Of a stretch of DNA of 7,640 bases, positions 1-6,096 are shown piece by piece. The translations under genes were made by a program, and so were the position numbers. The notes under the pieces were generated by a model, which saw nothing but the letters and a program-made list of their open reading frames with translations, ran no database searches and was not told where the DNA came from. This DNA comes from Desulfatirhabdium butyrativorans (GTDB taxonomy: Bacteria; Desulfobacterota; Desulfobacteria; Desulfobacterales; DYRK01), in contig DYRK01000172.1 of the NCBI GenBank assembly GCA_020718785.1, positions 2,685 through 10,324 of the forward strand, written 5' to 3'. The stretch's first letter is position 1, and each line of letters begins with the position of its first letter.

Positions 1-1173
1 GGAATATGTCTCGCGCACGGACTGTGGCTGCTGGTTCTGACTTTTCTCTGGCTCAATCAGAGTTTTACTTATAAAGATGAGTTGTTCGAGATTCAGATGA
101 CATCGGGTATAAGGCATCTGCTTTTCAGCACAGAATCAGATTCGGACAGCGACGGTTTCCTTTTCGTCAATACCGCGTATGACCGGAAGCTGATTGAAAA
201 ATACGATAAGGGTATTCTGCTCGGAAATGAGGATATTACGGACAGGGAAAAACTTGCCCGGTTCTTCCGTATCCTGAATAGCAGCCCTGAAAGTTGTAAA
301 TTTGTGCTGTGCGATATTTTCTTTAGGGATCCCTCTCCTGATGATGATTTGCTCCGGGCGGAAATGAGTAAAATGAAAAATATTCTTATTCCCTATAGTA
401 AATATTCATCAGACGAATGGGAAACTCCGATTTTCGGAGATATTCCGAAAGGCATTGTGGATTACACAACCGGCGATGCCAAAGGCACTTTTCTCAAATT
501 CAGGCTCACGGAAACAGACCGAAACATCATGCACAAAAGCATTCCTTTGCTCATGTATGAAAAACTGTACAGCGCGGAATTCGGCAAACGGGGATTTCTC
601 TATGTTATGGACGGAAAGCCGAGTCTGAACGCAATGGTTCCGCATTTCAGAATCCGAAACATAGATAATAGCGGATATTATATGAATTTAGGAGAGATAT
701 TGAAGACGCCTGAGCCGCTCATGCTGAATCTGACAAAAAACCGCATCATTGTTATCGGCGATTTCAGAGAGCGGGACAAGCACGAGACCATATTCGGCGA
801 GATGCCGGGTCCTCTGCTTTTGGTGAACGCCTATCTTTCGACAGTCAAAGGAGACAATCTTATCTCACCGATTTTTCTCATCTGTCTGTCTGCGGTTTAC
901 ACGATGCTTTCCTACAAGCTCTTTTACGGCAAAAAATCTGAGGAAAAACAGAAAGATATCGGAATCATCCGCTCCGGCAGGCGTTTTATTGCCGACTCGC
1001 TGAATTATGCGGCAATTCTGGCCGCTGTGTCCGTGGTTTTATATCTCATCTTCAATATTCATATCAACATTATGCTGATTGCCGCATATCTCGCAAGTAT
1101 AGATTATCTGTTGCGATCTATAAGGAATTACTATATAAAAAAGCATATTTCCAAATTCGATATTCAAATTTGA
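1..1173 (+). CDS. CHASE2-like membrane sensor protein, 5' truncated by window edge
   Basis: The frame is open from base 1 to the TGA at 1171-1173 (390 residues visible), so the true start lies outside the window; the TTG at 82 is only an internal codon. Visible residues 1-18 form a hydrophobic helix. A region of about 260 residues without membrane segments follows. Near residues 247-279 comes a stretch starting NRIIVIGDF, then D-x-H and a Pro-Gly before an Asn-Ala. This resembles the end of CHASE2 domains (KIVLIG, then D.H.TP, PG and an HANA-like motif). Three hydrophobic segments follow at about 289-310, 335-357 and 357-374, then a short basic tail. CHASE2 domains are extracytoplasmic sensors usually joined to a kinase, cyclase or GGDEF domain. 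Here no effector follows the last helices, so any output domain would have to be a separate protein. The family call rests on motif resemblance only and the ligand is unknown. It converges on uvrC. Confidence 0.6.
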   Translation, partial: GICLAHGLWLLVLTFLWLNQSFTYKDELFEIQMTSGIRHLLFSTESDSDSDGFLFVNTAYDRKLIEKYDKGILLGNEDITDREKLARFFRILNSSPESCKFVLCDIFFRDPSPDDDLLRAEMSKMKNILIPYSKYSSDEWETPIFGDIPKGIVDYTTGDAKGTFLKFRLTETDRNIMHKSIPLLMYEKLYSAEFGKRGFLYVMDGKPSLNAMVPHFRIRNIDNSGYYMNLGEILKTPEPLMLNLTKNRIIVIGDFRERDKHETIFGEMPGPLLLVNAYLSTVKGDNLISPIFLICLSAVYTMLSYKLFYGKKSEEKQKDIGIIRSGRRFIADSLNYAAILAAVSVVLYLIFNIHINIMLIAAYLASIDYLLRSIRNYYIKKHISKFDIQI

Positions 1174-1277
1174 CAACCTTCAAAACATTGTATTGCTTTC
1201 GCTATGATATATCTCTGAAGCCTGTCCGTATAAAAAGTATAGACGAGTTCAATATTCAGTAGATCGAAAAGTTTTCC

Positions 1278-1360
1278 CGAAATGCTCGCTTGGGATTGAC
1301 AAATCCCAAGCATTTTCGGCGGATTTGTCAATCCGCCGGGAGCGGCCCGGGGCATTTTCG
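1278..1360. repeat. Pair of related hairpins plus GC-rich hairpin in convergent intergenic region
   Basis: Hairpin 1 has a 9-bp stem (1289-1297 with 1302-1310, loop GACA), extended by AAATG/CATTT (1280-1284 with 1311-1315) across a 4-base bulge. Hairpin 2 has an 8-bp stem (1318-1325 with 1330-1337, loop TGTC). Its core GGATTTGTCAATCC is the reverse complement of the core of hairpin 1, so the two are inverted copies. The pairs flanking the core differ but still pair (G-C against C-G, T-A against G-C). A third, 5-bp stem CCGGG/CCCGG lies at 1336-1340 and 1346-1350. GCATTTTCG occurs directly at 1310-1318 and 1352-1360. The function is unknown; it is probably a small dispersed palindromic repeat between convergent genes. 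Confidence 0.7.
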
Positions 1361-1379
1361 ATATATTCTTACCCCCGTC

Positions 1380-1492
1380 ATAATCTGCGCTTTCTGTAAA
1401 ACGGTTTTGCAAACCGTTTTGCTGATAAAACGATTTGCAAAATCGTTTTACGGCAGATTTAAAAAGCGCAGATTATGCCGGTTGACAGTATA
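1380..1492. repeat. Twin-hairpin palindromic repeat, copy 1; possible bidirectional terminator
   Basis: An outer perfect 14-bp stem (1380-1393 with 1463-1476) encloses two hairpins: AAAACGGTTT-TGC-AAACCGTTTT (1398-1420) and TAAAACGATT-TGCAA-AATCGTTTTA (1426-1450). The part from 1391 to 1492 aligns with 5874-5966 elsewhere in the window, including the tail TTATGCCGG....CAGTATA. It lies 20 bases beyond the uvrC stop and about 200 beyond the CHASE2-like gene. The A-rich and T-rich stem flanks could end transcription in both directions, but that role is inferred. No direct repeat was found at its ends. No gene is supported in 1174-1512; short frames there run through these palindromes. Confidence 0.75.
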
Positions 1493-1512
1493 CTGATATT
1501 CCTTCATTAGAA

Positions 1513-3342
1513 TCAGTTTATCTTCTCTTTCACAGCCTCTGCCAGAGTACGGTTCATTCCGGGAACCGCACTCAGTTCTTCAATTGTGGCGGAGCGGATA
1601 CCGCTGATGCTCCCGAACTGTCTCAGAAGCCTCTGTTTCAGTTTTTTACCGATGCCGGGAACCGTGTCTAAAACAGATTTTGTCAGCGTCCGGCTGCGCC
1701 GGTCCCTGTGGAAAGAAACGGCGTGGCGATGAGCCTCGTCGCGGATCCGCTGCAAAAAAAAGAGCAAATCCTTTTCTGTGCCGAAATTCACAGGATTTGC
1801 CTGTCCCGGTTTATAAATTTTGTCTTGGGTTTCCCCGATATTCTCATCTTTTTTGGCAATAGAAAGGATATCGAATTTTCCTTCAAGCCCCAGTTCTCTG
1901 ATAACAGATACGGCAATATTCAACTGGCCTTTGCCGCCGTCAACCATCAGGATATCCGGATAAGGTTCGGATTTTTCCCCTTTTCCGTAGCGCCGCCTCA
2001 GCACTTCTGCCATCGAGGCATAATCATCGGGACCTGCAACTGTCTGAACAGAATACTTCCGATATCCGGATTTAAGCGGTTTGCCGTGTTGAAATACTAC
2101 CATGCCTGCCACAGGATTGCTTCCCATGATATTGGAATTGTCAAAGCATTCGATATGTTCCGCAAGTCTGTCTGTCCTGAGCTTTTGTTGCAGACGGCTC
2201 AGAATATCGGCGCCTGCTGCCGAGGAGTCAATCAGAGTTTTCAGACGGTTTTCCGCATTTCGGACCGCCATCTCAAGCAGCCGGGCTTTCTCTCCCCGCC
2301 GGGGACAGAGAATGCTTACTTTTTCTCCTTTGATTTTACTCAGCCGCTCCTCAATGAGCAAAGCATCTTCAAGAGCAACCGGAACAAAAATCTCTTTGGG
2401 AACAAAAGGGCTGTCTTTTTCGTAGTATTGCCGGATAAATGCGCTGATGATTTCCTCGTCTGCCGACAGTGTTTCGGCAAAATCAAGGTCCCGGGTTCCC
2501 AGCAGATAGCCTTGTCGGACACACATCAGGATAATCAGAGACCGCGACGGAGACCGCGCCATTCCCAGAATATCTCTGTCCTTGAAATCTCCTGTCACCG
2601 ACACCTGTTTTTCAAGGATTTTCTCAAGAGCAAAGATTTTGTCTCTGAGTTTGGCAGCGGTTTCAAAAGCCTGTATTTCCGAGGCAGCGAGCATCTCTTT
2701 CTTTATTTTCCGAATCAGATCAGGGGTTCTGCCCTTCAGAAAAAGAATAACTTCGGCGACCATCTCATCATAAACCGTCTTTCCGACCTCAAAACAGCAG
2801 GGAGCCAGACATATCCCGATATGATAATTGAGACATGGACGCCGGCGTTTCTTCTTCTCCCATGAAGCAGAATCAGCATGGCATTTGCGGAGCTTGAAAG
2901 TCTTGTTGATGATATTCAAAGTCTGCCTTACCGCAGGGGGAGAGGCAAAAGGACCGAAATACAATGCTCCGTCATTTTCTGTTTTCCGGACAGCCTGAAG
3001 CGCAGGATAGGGGGCTTTAATATCCAGACGCAGCGAGGGATATCGTTTGTCATCTTTTAATATGACATTGTATCTGGGGCGGTATTGCCTGATCAGATTG
3101 GATTCGAGAATCAGGGCTTCCTGTTCGGTTCCGGTCAGAATGATTTCAAAATCTGCAATTTTTTTAACCAGCACCCCGGTTTTCATGTCCGGCTGTTCAG
3201 GTCTTGCGAAATAGGAAGCCAGCCGTTTTTTAAGATTCCGGGCTTTGCCCACATAAATCACTTTCCCCGAGACATCTTTCATAAGATAAACCCCCGGAGA
3301 ACAGGGAACATCCGATAATTTTCCATCCGGATAATCAGTCAT
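1513..3342 (-). CDS. uvrC: UvrABC excinuclease subunit C
   Basis: UvrC makes the two incisions around DNA lesions marked by UvrA and UvrB in nucleotide excision repair, in the cytoplasm. At 609 residues it is of usual length. The N-terminal GIY-YIG nuclease shows GVY at 17-19, YVG at 30-32, Arg40 and Glu80. Cys154, 170, 178 and 182 match the four-cysteine pattern proposed to hold an iron-sulfur cluster. The UVR domain that binds UvrB lies at about 207-242. The C-terminal RNase H-like nuclease shows FDNSN (Asp401), GPDD (439-440), MVDGGKGQ (Asp468) and RDEAH (His538). A helix-hairpin-helix pair starting PGIGKK ends the protein (about 560-609). All key residues are present, so it should be active. 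Its ATG overlaps the upstream regulator's TGA as ATGA, with no clear Shine-Dalgarno, which points to translational coupling. The long frame antisense to it is a shadow. Confidence 0.97.
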   Translation of the reverse strand: MTDYPDGKLSDVPCSPGVYLMKDVSGKVIYVGKARNLKKRLASYFARPEQPDMKTGVLVKKIADFEIILTGTEQEALILESNLIRQYRPRYNVILKDDKRYPSLRLDIKAPYPALQAVRKTENDGALYFGPFASPPAVRQTLNIINKTFKLRKCHADSASWEKKKRRRPCLNYHIGICLAPCCFEVGKTVYDEMVAEVILFLKGRTPDLIRKIKKEMLAASEIQAFETAAKLRDKIFALEKILEKQVSVTGDFKDRDILGMARSPSRSLIILMCVRQGYLLGTRDLDFAETLSADEEIISAFIRQYYEKDSPFVPKEIFVPVALEDALLIEERLSKIKGEKVSILCPRRGEKARLLEMAVRNAENRLKTLIDSSAAGADILSRLQQKLRTDRLAEHIECFDNSNIMGSNPVAGMVVFQHGKPLKSGYRKYSVQTVAGPDDYASMAEVLRRRYGKGEKSEPYPDILMVDGGKGQLNIAVSVIRELGLEGKFDILSIAKKDENIGETQDKIYKPGQANPVNFGTEKDLLFFLQRIRDEAHRHAVSFHRDRRSRTLTKSVLDTVPGIGKKLKQRLLRQFGSISGIRSATIEELSAVPGMNRTLAEAVKEKIN

Positions 3343-4667
3343 TTTTTATGAATACCATACCGTTTCAGTTTATTATACAGGGTAGTGCGGTCAACATCCA
3401 GAAGTTTTGCGCTTCTCGCTATATTCCAGCGATTTTCCTCAAGGATTTGAAGAATATGATCTTTTTCTATTTCCTTCACAGAAGAGCCTTTCGCTTCAGG
3501 AACACAGACAGGCAAATCTTCCGGCACGATTTTTCCGCCGGTACTGACCATAACTGCCCGTTCAACGGCATTTGCCAGTTCCCGGCGGTTTTCGGGCCAG
3601 GGATAGTGTATAAGCACATCCATTGCTTCCCCCGTGATTCGGGGAACCGGTCTGCTCATTTCCTGAGCAAAACGTCGGACAAAATGTTCGGCAAACACCG
3701 GAATATCTTCTTTGCATTCCCTGAGCAGAGGCATTTCAAAAGAAATCGCATTCAGGCGGAGATAAAAATCCTCCCGGAATTTCTGCTTAATGATCTCTGT
3801 TTCAAGGTCTTTGCAGGTAGAAGCAATGATCCGGAAATCCGCTTCAATGGGCTGTTTGCCGCGGATACGGTAAAAGAAACGGTTTTTCAGGACTGTAAGA
3901 AGGTCTCTCTGAATTCCGTCAGGAGCATCTCCGACTTCATCCAGAAACAGAGTTCCGCCCCGTGCCAGTTCCAGCAAGCCTTTTTCGTTTTCCGCCGCTT
4001 CTTTTGACTCGCCTTTCTGACAGCCGAACAGCTTTTTTTCCATGAGATTATGAGGTATTGAATTGAAATTTACAGTCACAAAGGGTCCCTCAGCCCGAGA
4101 GCTTCGGACATGAATGTCTATAGCTGCCGATTTTTTGCCGGTCCCTCTTTCACCTCTGATCAGAACCGTCGAGTCCATCATGGCAATATCCTGAATAAGT
4201 TCGAAGCGTTTTCTTACAGGTTCGGAACAGCCGATGATATTCCCGGATCTGCTCTGCTCTTTATATATCTCTTTCAGAAAAAGATTTTCACGTTCCAGTC
4301 TTTGATTTCTGATGATCTTCCGAATCTTCATCTTCAGCGGATAAGGCTCCAGCGGCTTGATAAGATAATCTGCGTCGCTGTTTTTTATAATATCAAGGGG
4401 TTCGGCCATAGAGTCATAGCCGATGGCAATGACAGCGGCAGTATCCGGATCATTTTCCCTGATATAATTCAGAATTTCACCGATGTTATCTTTTTTCAGA
4501 CTGATATCTGCCACAAGGATATCGAAGCGGTTATTCTTTAATTTTTCAAGTGCTTCTTCTGCATCAGAGGCTGTAACGACAGTGTAACCCTCTGATTCAA
4601 GCCATCCGCTCATGAGTTTCCGCGTGACTGATTCGGCATCGGCAATAAGAATGTTCGTTTTTCCCAT
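3339..4667 (-). CDS. NtrC-family response regulator with degenerate GAFTGA motif
   Basis: Three domains of 442 residues in all: receiver (about 5-120), AAA+ ATPase (about 143-375) and Fis-type helix-turn-helix (about 400-440, NIARSAKLLDVDRTTLYNKL). The receiver keeps phospho-acceptor Asp54 and Lys104. The second acidic-pocket residue is Ala11 (motif ADAE instead of DDE), and the switch Thr/Ser aligns with Gly83. The ATPase keeps Walker A GERGTGKK (172-179), Walker B GGTLFLDE (237-244) and arginine fingers Arg298 and Arg304. The GAFTGA loop that touches sigma-54 reads GESKEA (219-224), with no change in length. Sensor II reads PENRREL rather than PGNVREL. It probably binds and hydrolyses ATP, but sigma-54 activation is doubtful; TyrR and Rhodobacter NtrC are known relatives that lost GAFTGA and act with sigma-70. 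No histidine kinase gene is nearby. An in-frame stop ten codons upstream, with no start codon between, fixes this ATG. It heads the operon with uvrC. Its target genes are unknown. Confidence 0.9.
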   Translation of the reverse strand: MGKTNILIADAESVTRKLMSGWLESEGYTVVTASDAEEALEKLKNNRFDILVADISLKKDNIGEILNYIRENDPDTAAVIAIGYDSMAEPLDIIKNSDADYLIKPLEPYPLKMKIRKIIRNQRLERENLFLKEIYKEQSRSGNIIGCSEPVRKRFELIQDIAMMDSTVLIRGERGTGKKSAAIDIHVRSSRAEGPFVTVNFNSIPHNLMEKKLFGCQKGESKEAAENEKGLLELARGGTLFLDEVGDAPDGIQRDLLTVLKNRFFYRIRGKQPIEADFRIIASTCKDLETEIIKQKFREDFYLRLNAISFEMPLLRECKEDIPVFAEHFVRRFAQEMSRPVPRITGEAMDVLIHYPWPENRRELANAVERAVMVSTGGKIVPEDLPVCVPEAKGSSVKEIEKDHILQILEENRWNIARSAKLLDVDRTTLYNKLKRYGIHKK

Positions 4668-4676
4668 CTCAGGACA

Positions 4677-4705
4677 ATCATATCGTAATTTCTTTCACTT
4701 CACAA
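4677..4705 (-). promoter_or_regulatory. Candidate sigma-70 promoter for the response regulator-uvrC operon
   Basis: Read on the minus strand, TTGTGA (4705-4700), a 17-base spacer and TATGAT (4682-4677) match the -35 and -10 consensus at 4 and 5 of 6 positions. Transcription would begin about 3 bases before the ATG at 4667, giving a nearly leaderless message. This fits the lack of a Shine-Dalgarno there. The region is AT-rich, so a chance match is possible. Confidence 0.35.
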
Positions 4706-4713
4706 ATAAAATT

Positions 4714-4741
4714 TTCTGCCGGAATCCGTCACAGGGCAGAA
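4714..4741. promoter_or_regulatory. Hairpin followed by T-run in divergent promoter region
   Basis: TTCTGCC (4714-4720) pairs with GGCAGAA (4735-4741) across a 14-base loop. On the plus strand a T-rich run follows (4744-4751), the shape of an intrinsic terminator, but no upstream plus-strand gene needs one. It could limit readthrough between the divergent operons or lie in a longer leader of the regulator gene. Confidence 0.3.
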
Positions 4742-4745
4742 TTAT

Positions 4746-4872
4746 TTTTTTCAGACAAATCATAAGAAAAAAATTTCCTGCATATAATCAGATTAAGCAG
4801 AAAAATTTCTCTTGATTTTTTCCGAAAAGCATATATCATCAGCTTTATTATTCTTCGGATTGTCTGAAAAAA
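4746..4872. repeat. 13-bp inverted repeat in divergent promoter region
   Basis: TTTTTTCAGACAA (4746-4758) and TTGTCTGAAAAAA (4860-4872) are perfect reverse complements separated by 101 bases, with similar flanks. Read towards each divergent gene, both copies give GATTTGTCTGAAA or GGATTGTCTGAAA. The mirrored placement suggests a pair of operator or upstream promoter elements, one facing the regulator and one facing folK. The A/T-rich half raises the chance of coincidence. Confidence 0.5.
4812..4839 (+). promoter_or_regulatory. Candidate sigma-70 promoter for folK
   Basis: TTGATT (4812-4817), a 16-base spacer and TATCAT (4834-4839) match the consensus at 4 and 5 of 6 positions. A start near 4846 would leave a leader of about 120 bases, containing a small hairpin (TTTCTC-AGG-GAGAAA, 4878-4892). 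The evidence is pattern only. Confidence 0.3.
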
Positions 4873-4967
4873 TATGTTTTCTCAGGGAGAAATGCGGGTT
4901 TAAGTTTCGTTCACGTTTTATTTTGCAGAATCGGGGGATATTAACTGCCGAGGCTTGAGACAGAAAA

Positions 4968-5474
4968 ATGACAGATCAGTTTCAACATACCGCGTATATC
5001 TGCGTGGGATCCAATATCGGAGACAAACTGCTGAATTGTCAGAAAGGAATTGCCGGACTGACAGGAAACGGGCAGTGTGTTTTGGAACAGTCCCCTTTTT
5101 ACATGACCGAACCTGTGGATTATGAGGATCAGGACTGGTTTATCAATGCCGTGATTAAAATCGGCACCGCGCTCGATCCGTTTCAACTCCTCGATCTCCT
5201 TAAATCTGTTGAAAAAAATGCCGGGCGTTGCAGCAGGGAAAAGATAAGATTCGGGCCCCGGATGCTCGATTTGGACATAATTTTATATGACAATACCGTC
5301 ATGAATACAGACAGACTGACAATTCCTCATCCCAGAATGCACGAGCGGCGTTTTGTATTGCAGCCCCTGTGCGATATAGACTTTTCAATTATTCACCCGG
5401 TATTCAGAAGGGAGATGCAGTATCTCTTAAATCATCTGACTCCCGGCGAACAAAAGGTAGTTCAATACCGATGA
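4968..5474 (+). CDS. folK: 2-amino-4-hydroxy-6-hydroxymethyldihydropteridine pyrophosphokinase (HPPK)
   Basis: FolK transfers pyrophosphate from ATP to 6-hydroxymethyl-7,8-dihydropterin, the step before dihydropteroate synthase in folate synthesis; it is a soluble cytoplasmic enzyme. The 168 residues match the family length. Visible motifs in order: GSNIGD near the N-terminus (residues 14-19), WFINAV around the pterin pocket, the family signature with RFGPRMLDLDIILYD (Mg-ATP binding acidic residues DLD), then IPHPRMHERRFVLQPL. A TGA at 4956-4958 lies in frame just upstream, so the ATG at 4968 is the first possible start. The nearest Shine-Dalgarno-like GAGG (4950-4953) is 14 bases away, farther than usual. 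The stop overlaps the next gene's ATG as ATGA, making a two-gene unit. No other folate gene is in view. Confidence 0.95.
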   Translation: MTDQFQHTAYICVGSNIGDKLLNCQKGIAGLTGNGQCVLEQSPFYMTEPVDYEDQDWFINAVIKIGTALDPFQLLDLLKSVEKNAGRCSREKIRFGPRMLDLDIILYDNTVMNTDRLTIPHPRMHERRFVLQPLCDIDFSIIHPVFRREMQYLLNHLTPGEQKVVQYR

Positions 5475-5752
5475 TACGATTACTGGCATTTTTAGGCGCG
5501 TTATATTTAGGCTATAAGGGATTCAAAATATGGCTTATGTATCAGATTGATTCTGCAAAAAAGTTTCAGGAACAGAAATCCGGTGACAAAATCGAAGATA
5601 TTTTAGTCAAGGACCCTTTCTGCGAAATTTATTTTCCCAAGCGGGAAGGCCTGCATCTGAATGTTTCGGGACAGGATTTATATTTTTGCAGCGCAGAATG
5701 CAGGGACAAATTTATTGCATCCCGAAATAAACCGAACCGTTACGAAGCATAA
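5471..5752 (+). CDS. Small membrane-anchored YHS/TRASH-like protein
   Basis: This 93-residue protein has one hydrophobic N-terminal helix (about 3-24) and a charged linker. A C-terminal domain starts VKDPFC (Cys51) and ends YFCSAECRDKF (Cys73, Cys77). The pattern DPxC, about 20 residues, then FCSxxC is that of YHS/TRASH-type small domains, which are often linked to metal binding; a metal role here is inference. The ATG overlaps the folK stop (ATGA), with a distant AAGG at 5454-5457, so it is probably translated by coupling. A longer in-frame opening from 5369 lies inside folK and is a shadow. The TAA stop (5750-5752) lies inside the first bases of an inverted-repeat element. Without that element the frame would read Y-E-A-T-stop, one codon longer, so the insertion barely changed the protein. 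Confidence 0.75.
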   Translation: MIRLLAFLGALYLGYKGFKIWLMYQIDSAKKFQEQKSGDKIEDILVKDPFCEIYFPKREGLHLNVSGQDLYFCSAECRDKFIASRNKPNRYEA

Positions 5753-5803
5753 ATCCGGAGTGCAAAAATAGAGCTTCGGCGGTTTTTTGCACATTTATCG
5801 TAG

Positions 5804-5831
5804 GGGCATGTCGGCGACATGCCCTTGTTTT
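5804..5831 (+). terminator. Possible intrinsic terminator inside the repeat element
   Basis: GGGCATGTC (5804-5812) pairs with GACATGCCC (5816-5824) around the loop GGC, followed by TTGTTTT. A 9-bp stem with a T-rich tail just after the folK-YHS unit could end its transcript. The tail is interrupted by a G and the hairpin belongs to a mobile element, so the role is inferred. Confidence 0.4.
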
Positions 5832-5873
5832 CGGCGTGCAAAAAACCGCTTCGCTCTATTTTTGCACTCCGGA

Positions 5874-5966
5874 TTTTCTGTAAAACGATTTTGCAAATCG
5901 TTTCGCGGATAAAACGACTTACAAAGTCGTTTTACAAAAACGCAATTTATGCCGGCGGGCAGTATA
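5874..5966. repeat. Twin-hairpin palindromic repeat, copy 2
   Basis: It aligns with 1391-1492: a shared TTTCTGTAAAACG start, two hairpins (5883-5903, stem 9; 5910-5934, stem 11) and a shared TTATGCCGG....CAGTATA end. The stems differ from copy 1 by paired changes: AAACCG/CGGTTT becomes AAATCG/CGATTT and AAGTCG/CGACTT. The outer 14-bp stem of copy 1 is not conserved here. Confidence 0.75.
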
Positions 5967-6025
5967 TGTGCAAAAAACCGCTTCGCTCTATTTTTGCACT
6001 CCGGATTTATGAAGCAACTTAGAAC

Positions 6026-6050
6026 CAGCTTAAAGACTTAAACCAAGCTG
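6026..6050. repeat. Small inverted repeat upstream of the transaldolase
   Basis: CAGCTT (6026-6031) pairs with AAGCTG (6045-6050) over a 13-base loop. It may be part of the transaldolase leader. The stem is short and no promoter was clear in 6011-6082, so its role is open. Confidence 0.25.
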
Positions 6051-6082
6051 AATTTCGGAACTCTGATTCCAAACAATGAAGC

Positions 6083-6088
6083 AGGAGG
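6083..6088 (+). promoter_or_regulatory. Shine-Dalgarno site that decides the transaldolase start
   Basis: AGGAGG, the full consensus, stands 8 bases before the GTG at 6097. It lies downstream of the ATG at 6076, so it cannot serve that codon. This sets GTG as the start. Confidence 0.85.
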
Positions 6089-6096
6089 CTTTACGC

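Larger units (their letters stand above)
5749..6010. mobile_element. Non-autonomous compound inverted-repeat element (MITE-like), 262 bp
   Basis: The ends are perfect inverted repeats (ATAAATCCGG, 5749-5758; CCGGATTTAT, 6001-6010). They continue as a near-perfect 42/41-base inverted pair (5751-5792 against 5968-6008, differing only at TTCGGC/GAAGC). GAAGC flanks both sides directly (5744-5748 and 6011-6015), as a 5-bp target duplication would. A second, identical copy of the right arm lies inside at 5836-5876. The left arm and this inner copy enclose a GGGCATGTC hairpin. A twin-hairpin module (5874-5966) sits between the two right-arm copies. There is no transposase; the frames inside merely translate the repeats. 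It fills most of the 344 bases between the YHS gene and the transaldolase. Confidence 0.65.

Noticed and set aside
1380..1476. Target-site duplication around the first twin-hairpin copy
   Set aside because: The bases outside the 14-bp ends (CCGTC and GCCGG) do not match, so insertion by transposition is not shown for this copy.
1164..1496. Short frames on both strands between the CHASE2-like gene and uvrC
   Set aside because: They run through palindromic repeats, have no ribosome site, and show no domain.
1708..2865. 385-residue open frame antisense to uvrC
   Set aside because: It lies wholly inside uvrC, whose motifs are complete. The translation is rich in Phe, Cys and Ser with no recognisable domain, as mirror frames are.
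4668..4967. Sigma-54 promoter in the divergent region
   Set aside because: No sequence resembling TGGCAC-N5-TTGCA was found on either strand.
5369..5470. N-terminal extension of the YHS protein to 127 residues
   Set aside because: The extra part is an alternate frame of folK; the ATG at 5471 gives a normal membrane anchor and an ATGA overlap.
5751..6008. CRISPR array, considered because of repeated 41-base units
   Set aside because: There are only three copies, one inverted, with unequal spacers and self-complementary arms; no cas genes.
5819..6022. 67-residue frame inside the 262-bp element
   Set aside because: It translates the two direct copies of the repeat arm (the same peptide segment appears twice), so it is repeat-derived, not a gene.
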